A stretch of 64,000 bases of DNA from Beijerinckiaceae bacterium (GCA_027533425.1 JAPZUD010000001.1:372001-436000); one strand, 5' to 3'. Shown: positions 16,000 to 25,129, counted from the stretch's first letter. Program-made: numbers and translations. The notes: generated by a model not told the origin, from the letters alone.

Positions 16000-16992
16000 A
16001 TGCTGAACTGGAAATGGTTGCTTGCGCCGGGTCTCGCGATCCTGCCGCTCATGACGGCGCCGGCCGATGCGCAGATCAAGCTTCGCTACGCGCATGTCGG
16101 CGTGGCGAATGCCCCGCAGACGCTCTATGCCGACGAGGTCGCCAAGCTCGTGAAGGAACGCACGCAAGGCCGCGTCGAGATTCAGGTTTTTGCGAATTCG
16201 CAGCTTGGCGGCGTGGCCGAGATGGTTGACGGGGTGAAATCCGGGGCCATCGCGATGGGCCATCATGACTTCGCCTCGCTCGGCCGCATCCTGCCGACGA
16301 CGGCCGTGTTCAACACGCCCTTCGTCTACCGCGATGCCGAGCATTCGCTCCGTGCCACGGATTCGCGCAGCTCGCCGGCCCTGCAGGCGATCAACAAGGA
16401 GCTGGTCGAGAAGGGCGGCATGCGGATCGTCGGTTCCTTCTTCCAGGGCACCCGCCACCTGACCTCGAAGGAAAAGGTGCTTTCTCCCGCTGACATGAAG
16501 GGCAAGAAGTATCGTGGCGTTCCGGTGAAGCTCTGGTCCTCGATGCTGACCGGCATGGGCGCCATCGCCACGCCGGTCGAAGTGTCCGAACTCGCCACCG
16601 CACTGGCGACCGGCCTCGTTGTCGGCCAGGAAAACCCGCTGCCGAACATCTTCAACCTCAAGCTGTTCGAAGTGCAGAAATTCGTCATGCTGACCGGCCA
16701 TATGCAATCGGTCCTGTCGGTTTTCGTGAACGAGCGCGTCTGGCAGGGGATCCCCGCCGCCGATCGCAAGATCATCGAGGACACGATGGCCGAGGTCGGC
16801 CAGAAGACGCTGGCCTGGGACAACGAAAGCTTCGACCGTTACCGCAAGGAGCTTGAAGGCAAGGGCATGACCTTCATCGGCGAGAAGGACGGACTCGATC
16901 TCGCCGCCTTCCGCAAGGCTGTACTCGACCAGATCGCCAAGGATTTCCCGGACTGGACCAACTATATTTCCCAGATCCAGGCCGTGAAGTGA
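16000..16992 (+). CDS. TRAP transporter solute-binding subunit DctP
   Basis: 330 residues from the ATG at 16000, preceded by GGGAGGAA. A Sec signal peptide ends near PADAQ. The mature protein has the DctP layout: FANSQLGGVAEMVDGVKSGAIAM near the start, the Arg-bearing strand KGKKYRGVPVKLWSSM, and VVGQENPLPNIFNLKLFEVQKF, the Q-E-N-P signature of the hinge. The conserved Arg typical for carboxylate ligands fits an organic or sugar acid. The membrane subunits follow immediately. A short GGCCC/GGGCC hairpin (15968-15980) lies just upstream. Confidence 0.92.
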   Translation: MLNWKWLLAPGLAILPLMTAPADAQIKLRYAHVGVANAPQTLYADEVAKLVKERTQGRVEIQVFANSQLGGVAEMVDGVKSGAIAMGHHDFASLGRILPTTAVFNTPFVYRDAEHSLRATDSRSSPALQAINKELVEKGGMRIVGSFFQGTRHLTSKEKVLSPADMKGKKYRGVPVKLWSSMLTGMGAIATPVEVSELATALATGLVVGQENPLPNIFNLKLFEVQKFVMLTGHMQSVLSVFVNERVWQGIPAADRKIIEDTMAEVGQKTLAWDNESFDRYRKELEGKGMTFIGEKDGLDLAAFRKAVLDQIAKDFPDWTNYISQIQAVK

Positions 16993-17002
16993 CGTTGCCT
17001 TC

Positions 17003-17024
17003 CGGCGGGCCACCCGGCCCGCCG
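17003..17024 (+). promoter_or_regulatory. Intercistronic hairpin between dctP and dctQ
   Basis: CGGCGGGCC (17003-17011) pairs perfectly with GGCCCGCCG (17016-17024) around an ACCC loop. It lies 11 nt after the dctP stop and has no T-run. A stem at this place would protect the binding-protein mRNA from 3' decay and lower expression of the membrane subunits. This is an inference from position. Confidence 0.55.
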
Positions 17025-17047
17025 CCTCCAGCCTGCCGGAAACCGTC

Positions 17048-17530
17048 ATGCGACTGCTTGTCCTCGCCCTCCGGGTCGTCTCCTGCCTGCTTCTGGCTGG
17101 CCTGATCCTGGCGCCTTTCACCCAGATCATCATGCGCGGGGTCTTCGACGTGCCGCTGGCCGGCGCCGAGGAAATCGCCCGCTACATGCTGATCTGCCTG
17201 ACCTTCCTCGCTGCGGCTCTGGTCTCGCTCGACGGGGGGCAGATCCGGATGGAGGAATTCCAGGGCATGCTGCCGGAACGGCCGCGCTGGCTCCTGCAAC
17301 TGGTGATCGAGATGTCCGGGATCGTGTTCTTCTCGGTGCTGTCGGCGGCTGCTTTCCTGACGATCAGCCGCAATTTCAGCAGCACGACCGCGACGCTGGA
17401 AATGCCTTTCGTCTTCTTCATGGGGCCGCTCGCCATCGGCGCGGCCTTCCTCGCTCTGGCCTGTGCCAGCCTGTTCTGGACCACCTTCTCGCGCGGCAGG
17501 CCCGACGAGAAGCACACCACCCTGACCTGA
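17048..17530 (+). CDS. TRAP transporter small membrane subunit DctQ
   Basis: 160 residues with four membrane segments (for example CLLLAGLILAPFTQIIMR and GIVFFSVLSAAAFLTI). The second span contains the GAEEIARYMLICLTFLAAAL motif typical of DctQ, which joins DctM in the inner membrane. It follows dctP after a strong hairpin and precedes dctM by 10 nt. Confidence 0.9.
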   Translation: MRLLVLALRVVSCLLLAGLILAPFTQIIMRGVFDVPLAGAEEIARYMLICLTFLAAALVSLDGGQIRMEEFQGMLPERPRWLLQLVIEMSGIVFFSVLSAAAFLTISRNFSSTTATLEMPFVFFMGPLAIGAAFLALACASLFWTTFSRGRPDEKHTTLT

Positions 17531-17540
17531 GGTCCCGATT

Positions 17541-18824
17541 ATGGCCGGCTTTCTCGTTATCCTCGCCTTTGTCGGCCTGTTCGCGCTCGGCTTCCCCGTG
17601 GTGCTGGCCATTGGCATCCCGTGCCTGATCTATCTCGCCGCGAACGGCCTGCCGATCGACCTGCTGGCCCAGCGTACGCTCTATGCAATGGATTCCTTCC
17701 CGCTGGTTGCGGTGCCGGTCTTCCTCTTCGTCGGCAGCCTGATGAATTCGGCCGGCATCTCGAAATACATCTACAAATTCGCCGATACGCTGGTCGGCCG
17801 TCTGCCCGGCGGCCTCGCGCAGGTGAACATCTTTGGCTCGCTGGTCTTTGCCGGCATGTCCGGTTCGGCCTTGGCCGATATTGGCGGGATCGGCCGCATC
17901 GAGATCGATGCCATGAAAGAGAAGGGCTACAACCGGGCTTTTGCAGCGGCGGTGACCTCGTCCTCCGCCATTGTCGGCCCGATTTTCCCGCCCAGCATCC
18001 CGCTGATTATCTATGGCACCGTCACCGGCGTATCCGTCCTGCAGCTGCTGCTCGGCGGCATCCTGCCGGGCCTGCTCTGCGTCGCCGGCCTGATGCTGAT
18101 GACGGCCTGGCTCGCCCGCAAGCGGAACTACCCGCGCGCGGATCGCTGGCCCACGATCGGCGAGATCCTGCGCGATTTCTGGCCAGCCCTGCCGGCGATC
18201 CTGGCCCCTGTACTCCTGATCGTCGGCATGCTCGCCGGCTTCTTCACGCCGACCGAAATCGCCTCCGTCACCGTGATCTACACGATCGCGATCAGCGCGC
18301 TCTTTTACCGCGAATTGACCTGGGCCGGCCTCTACTCCGCGGCTTTGGAGACGATCCGCTCGTCGGCCGCCATCCTGCTGATTGTCGCGGTCGCCGCGCT
18401 CTTTGGCTGGATCCTGTCGGTCGAGCGCGTACCGCAGATTCTCGCGGGCTGGATGCTGTCGATCTCGTCCGATCCGCTCGTCCTGCTGCTGCTGGTGAAC
18501 ATCCTGCTGTTGATCGTCGGCATGTTCCTCGATTCCACCACGGCGATCCTTGTCATCGCGCCGATCATTGCCAAGCCGCTGATGCTGGCCGGTGTCGACC
18601 CCGTCCATCTCGGCATGGTCGTTGTCTTCAACCTGATGGTCGGTCTGCTGACACCGCCCATGGGGCTGGCGCTCTACCTTGTCGCCGATATCGCGCAGGT
18701 CAGGATGCGCGATGTCCTGCGCGAGATGATGCCGTTCTATATCCCGCTGGGCTTGACGCTGCTCGTGATCACCTATGTGCCGTGGATCACCACCTTCATC
18801 CCGCGCCTCGCCTTCGGAAACTGA
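17541..18824 (+). CDS. TRAP transporter large membrane subunit DctM
   Basis: 427 residues, about 12 spans. DctM signatures are clear: FVGSLMNSAGISKYIYKFAD, FAGMSGSALADIGGIGRIEIDAMKEKGY, GPIFPPSIPLIIYG and GFFTPTEIASV. The DctM subunit couples uptake to a sodium gradient. It is followed by the CoA transferase gene after 3 nt, so the transporter and catabolic genes are one transcription unit. Confidence 0.93.
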   Translation: MAGFLVILAFVGLFALGFPVVLAIGIPCLIYLAANGLPIDLLAQRTLYAMDSFPLVAVPVFLFVGSLMNSAGISKYIYKFADTLVGRLPGGLAQVNIFGSLVFAGMSGSALADIGGIGRIEIDAMKEKGYNRAFAAAVTSSSAIVGPIFPPSIPLIIYGTVTGVSVLQLLLGGILPGLLCVAGLMLMTAWLARKRNYPRADRWPTIGEILRDFWPALPAILAPVLLIVGMLAGFFTPTEIASVTVIYTIAISALFYRELTWAGLYSAALETIRSSAAILLIVAVAALFGWILSVERVPQILAGWMLSISSDPLVLLLLVNILLLIVGMFLDSTTAILVIAPIIAKPLMLAGVDPVHLGMVVVFNLMVGLLTPPMGLALYLVADIAQVRMRDVLREMMPFYIPLGLTLLVITYVPWITTFIPRLAFGN

Positions 18825-18827
18825 ACG

Positions 18828-20036
18828 ATGCCCCGCCCCGCGCCCTCGACTGCGCTCCGTCCGCTCCGCGTGATTGACCTGTCCCGCGTCCGTGCCGGCC
18901 CGACCTGCGTGCGCATTTTCGCCGATTTCGGCGCCGATGTGATCAAGGTCGAGCCGCCGCCGGGTCTTGACCCCAACGAGAATATGAGCGGGCCCCGGCA
19001 TGGCTATGACATGCAGAACCTGCACCGGAACAAGCGGTCGTTGACCCTCAACCTGAAGAAACCGTCGGGGATGGCCGTCCTGCGGCGCCTGCTCGAAACA
19101 GCCGACCTGCTGGTCGAGAATTTCCGCCCCGATGTGAAGGGCAAGCTCGGCCTCGATTTCGAGACCTTGCATGCGCTGAACCCGCGCCTGATCCTTGTCT
19201 CGCTGTCCGGCTTCGGCCAGACCGGGCCCTATCGCAGCCGGTCCGGCTTCGACCAGATCGCGCAGGGCATGGGCGGGCTGATGTCCGTGACTGGCCTGCC
19301 GGGGCAGGGGCCGGTTCGCGCCGGCATCGCGGTGGCGGATTCCGCTGCTGGCCTCTATGCGGCGATCGGCGCGCTGGTGGCGCTGCAGGAGCGGGCAATC
19401 TCCGGCCTCGGTCAATGGGTTCAGACCTCGTTGCTCGAGGCGCAGATCGGCATGATGGATTTCCAGGCCGCGCGCTACCTCGTCGAGGGCCAGGTGCCGC
19501 CGCAATCGGGTAATGACCACCCATATTCGACGCCGATGGGCGTCTACAAGACCCGCAACGGATACATCAACATAGCGGTTGGCGCCGAGGGCCATTGGCG
19601 CTCTTTCTGCGCCGCGATCGGCGAGCCGGATTGGGCCGATGACCCGGATTACAATTCGCTCGAGAAGCGGTTTGTCCGGCGGCCGCAGCTGCGCGAGCGG
19701 CTGGAGGCCATCCTCGCCCGGGAGGATTCGGCCTATTGGCTTGGCCGGCTGGAAGAGGCGGCTGTCCCTGCCGGACCGATCTATGCGGTGGACGAGATGT
19801 TCGAGGATCCACAGGTCAGGCATCTCGGCATCGCGCAGCCGGTGACCCATCCGTCGCTTGGCGAGATCCGGCTTGTCGGAGAGCCGGTTACCCTCTCGCG
19901 GACTCCGGCCAGCCTCGCTACGCCGACGCCCGATGCGGGCGACCATAATGCGGAAATCCTTGCCGAACTGGGCTATTCCGGAGGCGAGATCGATTCGTTG
20001 CTGGCCGAACACGGGCCGGGGGAGCCCAGATCATGA
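18828..20036 (+). CDS. Family III CoA transferase (CaiB/BaiF)
   Basis: 402 residues, the normal length for the family. The N-terminal half carries LRVIDLSRVRAGPTCVRIFADFGADVIKVEPP and NKRSLTLNLKKPSG, and the catalytic Asp lies in VRAGIAVADSAAGLYA (D171), the residue that forms the acyl-aspartyl intermediate. It moves CoA between two carboxylic acids, so the substrate of this island is probably activated as a CoA thioester. The stop overlaps the start of the crotonase-fold gene by 4 nt (ATGA). Confidence 0.9.
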   Translation: MPRPAPSTALRPLRVIDLSRVRAGPTCVRIFADFGADVIKVEPPPGLDPNENMSGPRHGYDMQNLHRNKRSLTLNLKKPSGMAVLRRLLETADLLVENFRPDVKGKLGLDFETLHALNPRLILVSLSGFGQTGPYRSRSGFDQIAQGMGGLMSVTGLPGQGPVRAGIAVADSAAGLYAAIGALVALQERAISGLGQWVQTSLLEAQIGMMDFQAARYLVEGQVPPQSGNDHPYSTPMGVYKTRNGYINIAVGAEGHWRSFCAAIGEPDWADDPDYNSLEKRFVRRPQLRERLEAILAREDSAYWLGRLEEAAVPAGPIYAVDEMFEDPQVRHLGIAQPVTHPSLGEIRLVGEPVTLSRTPASLATPTPDAGDHNAEILAELGYSGGEIDSLLAEHGPGEPRS

Positions 20037-20818
20037 CCGAGGCCGCATCCGAGATCCTTTTCTCCCACGAGAACGGGATCGGCATCATCACCCTCAACCG
20101 GCCGCAGGCCCGCAATGCCCTGACCTTCGCCATGTACGAGGAGATTGCCCGGATCGCGGCCGATCCGCAGGCCATGGGCGCCACGCGTGCGCTGATCCTG
20201 ACCGGCGCGGGGGACAAGGCCTTCGCCGCCGGCACCGATATCGCCCAGTTCCGCGATTTCCGCACGCCCGAAGACGCACTCGCCTACGAGGACCGGATCG
20301 AGCGCGTGCTCGATACGCTCGAGGCCTGCCCCGTGCCCACCATCGCCGCGATTGCCGGCGCGGTAACGGGCGGCGGCGCCGCGATCGCCGCCTGCTGTGA
20401 CCTGCGCATCGCCACCGAATCCGCCCGTTTTGGCTTCCCCATCGCGCGGACCCTCGGCAATTGCCTTTCCATGCGGAACTATGCCCGGCTCAACGCCCTG
20501 CTTGGTCCCGCCCGCGTGAAGGACATGATCTTCACCGCGCGGCTGATCGAGGCGGAAGAGGGGCGGGCCATCGGCCTGTTCAGCGAGATCCTCCCCGACC
20601 ATGCAGCCCTGACCGCACGGATGATGAGCCTTGCCGCGTTGATTGCCGGCCATGCGCCGCTGACCTTGCGCGCCACGAAGGAATCGCTCCGCCGGATCGG
20701 GCAGGGCGGGGATCTCGATGACAGCGAATGGATCCTGAACTGCTATCTCAGCGGCGACTTCAAGGAAGGCATGGAAGCCTTCCTTGCCAAGCGCCCGCCG
20801 GACTGGAAGGGCCGCTGA
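20033..20818 (+). CDS. Crotonase-fold protein lacking both catalytic glutamates
   Basis: 261 residues of the enoyl-CoA hydratase/isomerase family. The fold markers are present: LNRPQARNALTFAMY near 21-35, the first oxyanion-hole region AFAAGTDI near 64-70 and GAVTGGGAAIAACCDLRIA at 109-127. The two glutamates that hydrate the double bond in true enoyl-CoA hydratases are missing: position 117 is Ala and 137 (FGFPIARTLG) is Ile. A standard hydratase reaction is therefore unlikely; crotonase relatives also act as decarboxylases, hydrolases, isomerases and C-C lyases. Translational overlap with the CoA transferase suggests it acts on that CoA ester. It ends 6 nt from the convergent gntR gene. Confidence 0.85.
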   Translation: MTEAASEILFSHENGIGIITLNRPQARNALTFAMYEEIARIAADPQAMGATRALILTGAGDKAFAAGTDIAQFRDFRTPEDALAYEDRIERVLDTLEACPVPTIAAIAGAVTGGGAAIAACCDLRIATESARFGFPIARTLGNCLSMRNYARLNALLGPARVKDMIFTARLIEAEEGRAIGLFSEILPDHAALTARMMSLAALIAGHAPLTLRATKESLRRIGQGGDLDDSEWILNCYLSGDFKEGMEAFLAKRPPDWKGR

Positions 20819-20824
20819 ACGGTC

Positions 20825-21523
20825 TCAGATCGCGTCGCGGACGCGGTCGAGCGTCTTGTCGAGATGCCGGCCGAGCACTTCCGACAGCTTCTCGCCATCC
20901 CGCGCCAGCAGCGCGAGGTTCATTTCCTCGTGCTCGGCCACCGCGCCGGCCCAGCGTTCCGGCAATTCATTGCCGATGAAGCGCACCCGCTTGATCCGCG
21001 CCTGAAGCTGCTCATGCACCTGGGCGAGCGCGCTGTTGCCGCTGGCCCGGACAATCGCCGAGTGGATTTCCTGGTTGAGCTTGAAATAGGCCAGCCGGTT
21101 GCGGTCCGCATAGAGCCGCAGCATCTCCTTGTGCAGGTCGGCGATCTCCGCGATCTCGGCATCGCTGGCCTGGGCGCAGGTCAGCCGGGCCGCGAGCTGT
21201 TCCAGCGTCTTCAGTACGTCGAGAATGTCGCGGATGTCCTTTTCCGAGAAGCGCCGGACAATCGCCCCTTTGGCCGGGAGGATTTCCACCAGGCCCTCGC
21301 TGGCCAGCGTCTTGATCGCCTCGCGCAAGGGTGTCCGCGAGACGCCGAGCGAGGCGCCGACCGGCCCCTCGTTGATGCGCGTGCCGGGAGCCAGCTTGCC
21401 TTCGATGATCATGTCGCGGAGCTGGTTGAGCACCGCATCATGCAGGGTGACCCGCGTGATCCGCTGCACGCCATCCATGGCATCGTCGGAGACGGCCCAG
21501 GTCTTTTTTCCGGAATCGGCCAC
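20825..21523 (-). CDS. GntR family transcriptional regulator (FadR/FCD type)
   Basis: 232 residues. Winged helix at about 22-90: VLNQLRDMIIEGKLAPGTRINEGPVGASLGVSRTPLREAIKTLASEGLVEILPAKGAIVRRFS. The C-terminal all-helical FCD domain (DVLKTLEQLAARL, EIADLHKEML, NQEIHSAIVRASGN) binds organic-acid ligands in relatives. It lies at the end of the reverse-strand run dctQ-dctM-dctP-cyclase family-gntR, with no own palindrome nearby. It is the best candidate to bind the 13-bp palindromes at 14051, 25116, 26579 and 30855, and would control its own run through the 25116 site. Confidence 0.9.
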   Translation of the reverse strand: MADSGKKTWAVSDDAMDGVQRITRVTLHDAVLNQLRDMIIEGKLAPGTRINEGPVGASLGVSRTPLREAIKTLASEGLVEILPAKGAIVRRFSEKDIRDILDVLKTLEQLAARLTCAQASDAEIAEIADLHKEMLRLYADRNRLAYFKLNQEIHSAIVRASGNSALAQVHEQLQARIKRVRFIGNELPERWAGAVAEHEEMNLALLARDGEKLSEVLGRHLDKTLDRVRDAI

Positions 21524-21585
21524 GTTTCCCCTCGCGTCGCGCGTCCCTGTCGCGCCTTCTTGTTGCCAGAAGCAGAATTACATTT

Positions 21586-22260
21586 CTAGAAGCCCGGCAA
21601 GCCCTCGATGGCATATATCCGCGACGGCGCCCCATCCGCACCCGGAATCTTCAGCGGTGCTGCCGAGAAGAAGACCCGCTTCTCCCGGATCGCGGCGGTC
21701 CCGACCAGATACTCGATCAGCGTGATGCCCTGCCGGAGGCAGATATCATGCGTCACATGCTGGTCGAAGGGCACGACACCACCATCCAGCAGCAGCCGGA
21801 TCGGATAATCCTGCGGGAAATCGAAGGCCAGGGCCCGCGGCTTCCGGGCCGCCAGCCATTCGGCCGCCGCCCGGTTGAGCCAGGGAGCATCCAGCCAGAA
21901 TTCCCGTGTCTGGTAGGACCGGTGCCTGTCCCATCCGGCAGACAGGAGCAGGATCTCCCCCTCGGGTCCGCCCGGATCGGCCTTTGCCAGCCGTTCCGGC
22001 CCGATTTCCTCCATCGGCTGCACGTCGCGCAGGTCCAGCACCCGCGCCGCGCCGACCACGATCTCGAGCGGCGTCTGCTCGATCGTGGGCGCATCGGCGA
22101 GGATATGGGCCTGTGCATCGACATGCGAGAAGCCGTGGCAGGGCCCGTGCAGGCGGGAGATCCGGAACTGGTCTCCCGCCTTGATATCGCCCTTGATCGG
22201 GATGTCGGTCTGCCACCGGAAATGTGGTCCGATGGGCATCGAGAGGTCGATGATCCGCAT
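21586..22260 (-). CDS. Cyclase family metal-dependent hydrolase (kynurenine formamidase-like)
   Basis: 224 residues. The zinc/manganese motif of the family (HxGTHxDxxxH) appears as HGFSHVDAQAH (H42, H46, D48, H52). The sequence also has LSAGWDRHRSYQTREFWLDAPWL and AFDFPQDYPIRLLLDGG, matching the sheet around the metal site. Family members hydrolyse amides or cyclic compounds (kynurenine formamidase, isatin hydrolase). Here it sits between a TRAP binding-protein gene and gntR, so it probably hydrolyses the imported compound or an intermediate. Confidence 0.82.
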   Translation of the reverse strand: MRIIDLSMPIGPHFRWQTDIPIKGDIKAGDQFRISRLHGPCHGFSHVDAQAHILADAPTIEQTPLEIVVGAARVLDLRDVQPMEEIGPERLAKADPGGPEGEILLLSAGWDRHRSYQTREFWLDAPWLNRAAAEWLAARKPRALAFDFPQDYPIRLLLDGGVVPFDQHVTHDICLRQGITLIEYLVGTAAIREKRVFFSAAPLKIPGADGAPSRIYAIEGLPGF

Positions 22261-22269
22261 GGCCTTGGC

Positions 22270-23262
22270 TCAGGCCAGCTTCACGATGGCATCGAGCACA
22301 TCCGAACCGAACTTGCCGACGAATTCCTTGCGGACATCCTCGGTCACGATCTTCGAGAAGGAATCGCGGTCCGGGTTCTCGACGGCCTGCATCCCCGCCT
22401 TCTTGAGAGCTTCGAGGCTCGAACCCTCCGCATCCTCGTTCATCTTGCGCTGGGCGGCGGCCATTTCGATGGCGGTTTCCGTCAGCACCTTCTGGAGGTC
22501 GGGCGCGAGGGCGTCGAACTTGCCCTTGTTCATGACCAGCGGCGCCGAGGTGAAGGCATGCCGAGTCAGCGAGAGATGCTTCTGCACCTCGAAGAACTTG
22601 GCGTTGAGGATCAAGGTCACCGGATTTTCCTGCCCGTCCACGGTCTTGGTCTCGAGGGCGGTGAACAGTTCGGTGAAGGGCATCGGCGTCGGAACGGCGC
22701 CGAGCAGCCTGAAAGCCTGCACATGCGCCGGGTTCGGCGTGGTGCGGATCTTCAGGCCCTTGATGTCATTCGCATTGGCAATGGGGCGGCGGCTGTTGGT
22801 GAGGTTGCGCCAGCCCACTTCCCAGGTCGCCAGCGCCTTGAGGTTCGACCCTTCGAGGTCCTTGCGCAGCCCGTCGCCGATCGCGCCGTCCAGCACCTTC
22901 GCCGCATGGGCGCGGCTGGAGAACAGGAAGGGCAGGTCGAGCACGTTGAGCTTCGGCGCCATGCCGGTGAAGAACGGGTTGCCCGTCAGTGTGATATCGA
23001 GCGTGCCACCGCGGACGGCACTGATCATCTGCGGGTCGGAACCGAGCGAGCCATTCGGGAAAACCTGGATTTCCAGCTTGCCACCGGACTTGGCCTTGAC
23101 CTTCTCCGCGAATTGCAGCGCGGCAACCTGCCAGCTGTCGGAGGTCGGATGCGGATGGCCGAAGCGCATCACCGTGGCCTGGGCCGAAGCCGGCCGGCCG
23201 ATGGCAAACAGGGCGATGCCGGCGCTGCCGGCCTTGAGAATGTGACGACGGTTCAGGGACAT
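22270..23262 (-). CDS. TRAP transporter solute-binding subunit DctP (second system)
   Basis: 330 residues. The signal is a twin-arginine-like NRRHILKAGSAGIALFAIG, ending near ASAQ. DctP features: FPNGSLGSDPQMISAVRGGTLDI, KGLKIRTTPNPAHVQAFRLLGA with the conserved Arg, and TVDGQENPVTLILNAKFFEVQKHLSL. Unlike the other two TRAP systems here, the binding-protein gene comes after dctM, and no stem-loop lies between them. Its ligand is likely related to that of the forward-strand TRAP system in the same island. Confidence 0.92.
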   Translation of the reverse strand: MSLNRRHILKAGSAGIALFAIGRPASAQATVMRFGHPHPTSDSWQVAALQFAEKVKAKSGGKLEIQVFPNGSLGSDPQMISAVRGGTLDITLTGNPFFTGMAPKLNVLDLPFLFSSRAHAAKVLDGAIGDGLRKDLEGSNLKALATWEVGWRNLTNSRRPIANANDIKGLKIRTTPNPAHVQAFRLLGAVPTPMPFTELFTALETKTVDGQENPVTLILNAKFFEVQKHLSLTRHAFTSAPLVMNKGKFDALAPDLQKVLTETAIEMAAAQRKMNEDAEGSSLEALKKAGMQAVENPDRDSFSKIVTEDVRKEFVGKFGSDVLDAIVKLA

Positions 23263-23283
23263 ATCTTCCTCCTGGGATGGTTC

Positions 23284-24567
23284 TTAGCGACCGTAGAAAA
23301 AGGCAGCGGGCCCGGTCACAAGGATCGGGAACGCGATGAGCAGGGCCATGACGATGAGCTGGGCGATCAGGAAGGGCATCACGCCCCGGATCACCCGGTC
23401 CATCGAGATATTGCCGACCGCGCAGACGACATTGAGCACGGTGCCGATAGGCGGGGTCAGCAGGCCGATGGCGTTGTTCATGATGAAGAGAACGCCGAAA
23501 TAGACCGGATCGATCCCCGATTGCTTGACCAGTGGCATGAGCACGGGCGTGAGGATCAGCACGGTGGGAATGAAGTCGAGCGCGGTGCCGACAATGAAGA
23601 CCAGCAGCATCATCGCCGCCATGAGCAGCATCGGGTTGCCCGTCAGCGGGCCAAAGATCCGGCTGACCTCGCCGGGAATATCCGCGATCGTGATCAGCCA
23701 GGCCGAGACCATGGCTGCGCCGACAAGGAACATCACGGCAGCGGAGGTACGGATCGTCGCCAGCAGGGCAGGGCGGATATGCTCGATTTTCAGCTCTCGA
23801 TAGACGAACATCCCGACAAGGAAGGCATAGACCGCCGCGACCACGGCTGCCTCGGTCGGGGTGAAGGCGCCGGCTTTCATGCCGCCCATGATCAGGACCG
23901 GCAGCGCGAGCGCCCAGATGCCGTCGAGAAAGGCCCGGCCGATCTCGCTCCAGCTGGCCCGTTCGGTCCGCGCGACCGGCTCGTCCCGGGCAACGATGGC
24001 CCAGGTGATCAGCAGCGCCATCGCCATGAGCAACCCCGGCACGATGCCCGCAAGGAAGAGCCGCGTGATCGAGACGCCCGCCGCCACGCCGAACACGACG
24101 AAGCCGATCGACGGCGGGATGACCGGCGCAATGATCCCGCCCGCGCTGATCAGGCCGCAGGCCCGGTCGATCCGGTAGCCGGCCTGCCGCATCATCGGGA
24201 TGAGGATCGCTGCGAGCGCCGCGGTATCGGCTACTGCAGAGCCGGATATGCTCGCCATGATCACCGAGGCGAAGACCGCGACATAGCCGAGCCCGCCGCG
24301 CCGGTGGCCGAGGAAAGCCACGGCAAGGCCGATGATCCGGCGCGACAGGCCGCCGGCATTCATCAATTCACCCGCAAGGATGAAGAAGGGCACCGCCATC
24401 AGCGTGTAGTTATCCGCGCCGCCGACAAGGTTCTGCGCCACGATCTGGGCGTCGAAGGTGCCAAGCCAGAGCATCAGCGCGACCCCGCAGGCCAGCAGGG
24501 CGATGGCGATCGGCATGCCCGTCGCCATGGCGCCGATCAGCGAGCCGAGGAAGACCAGCACCGTCAT
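23284..24567 (-). CDS. TRAP transporter large membrane subunit DctM (second system)
   Basis: 427 residues from the ATG at 24567, which overlaps the dctQ stop by 4 nt. DctM signatures: FFILAGELMNAGGLSRRI, SISGSAVADTAALAAILIPMM, GGIIAPVIPPSIGFVVFG and GAFTPTEAAVVAAVYAF. Late motifs TALDFIPTVLILTPVLMPL and NAIGLLTPPIGTVLNV complete the two-repeat architecture. Confidence 0.93.
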   Translation of the reverse strand: MTVLVFLGSLIGAMATGMPIAIALLACGVALMLWLGTFDAQIVAQNLVGGADNYTLMAVPFFILAGELMNAGGLSRRIIGLAVAFLGHRRGGLGYVAVFASVIMASISGSAVADTAALAAILIPMMRQAGYRIDRACGLISAGGIIAPVIPPSIGFVVFGVAAGVSITRLFLAGIVPGLLMAMALLITWAIVARDEPVARTERASWSEIGRAFLDGIWALALPVLIMGGMKAGAFTPTEAAVVAAVYAFLVGMFVYRELKIEHIRPALLATIRTSAAVMFLVGAAMVSAWLITIADIPGEVSRIFGPLTGNPMLLMAAMMLLVFIVGTALDFIPTVLILTPVLMPLVKQSGIDPVYFGVLFIMNNAIGLLTPPIGTVLNVVCAVGNISMDRVIRGVMPFLIAQLIVMALLIAFPILVTGPAAFFYGR

Positions 24568-25094
24568 GGCCGTTGCTCCGGCCCGCCCCGCGCGAAATCC
24601 TCGGATTCCGTGCCGACCACATATTCTTCCGGACGCATCCGGCCGGTCAACAGCCGGAACAGGGCCACGCCATTGAGCACGGCAATGCCAGCCCCGCCCA
24701 CGAGTGCGGCGATATAGGTCATGGCCAGCGGGATCCCGGTGATCGGGGCGTAATTGTCGATATTGATCACCGCCTGTCGCCAGGAGCCGATCACGACAAG
24801 GCCGATACAGACAAGCGAGACCAGTTCGGCGAGGAAGCGGAAAGCCTTCTGCCCGCCCGGGCCGAGCGCGCCGACCAGTGAGGTCATGCCGAGATGGCCA
24901 TGGTTGCGCGAGACGAGGAAGGCGCCGCCGAAGGTGAGCCAGACGAAGAGGACGCGCGCCAGTTCCTCGGACTGGATAATGCCGGAATCGAACCCATAGC
25001 GCATGACGACATTGCCGAAAACCAGCGCGATCATCGCGACCAGCGCGAGGATCAGCGCATTCTCGACCAGCCGGAAGAAGAGGCGCTCGAACAC
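24564..25094 (-). CDS. TRAP transporter small membrane subunit DctQ (second system)
   Basis: 176 residues with four spans (ENALILALVAMIALVFGNVVMR, then QSEELARVLFVWLTFGGAFLV, the DctQ signature). It is the first gene of the reverse-strand run dctQ-dctM-dctP-cyclase family-gntR. Its ATG is 21 nt from the palindromic operator at 25115-25129, which overlaps the predicted -10 box. Confidence 0.9.
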   Translation of the reverse strand: MFERLFFRLVENALILALVAMIALVFGNVVMRYGFDSGIIQSEELARVLFVWLTFGGAFLVSRNHGHLGMTSLVGALGPGGQKAFRFLAELVSLVCIGLVVIGSWRQAVINIDNYAPITGIPLAMTYIAALVGGAGIAVLNGVALFRLLTGRMRPEEYVVGTESEDFARGGPEQRP

Positions 25095-25114
25095 GGGGGC
25101 GTTTCCGTTCTTGT

Positions 25115-25129
25115 TGTATGCAGAATACA
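25115..25129. promoter_or_regulatory. GntR-type operator before dctQ
   Basis: TGTATGCAGAATACA: palindromic with one mismatch to the consensus GTATGC(A/T)GCATAC. It overlaps the -10 element of the promoter for dctQMP. Confidence 0.7.

Noticed and set aside
17418-24717. Very long antisense open frames (about 860 and 990 codons) opposite the TRAP genes
   Set aside because: They are shadows of the DctM, CoA transferase and DctP genes; their compositions are unlike proteins and they lack start signals.
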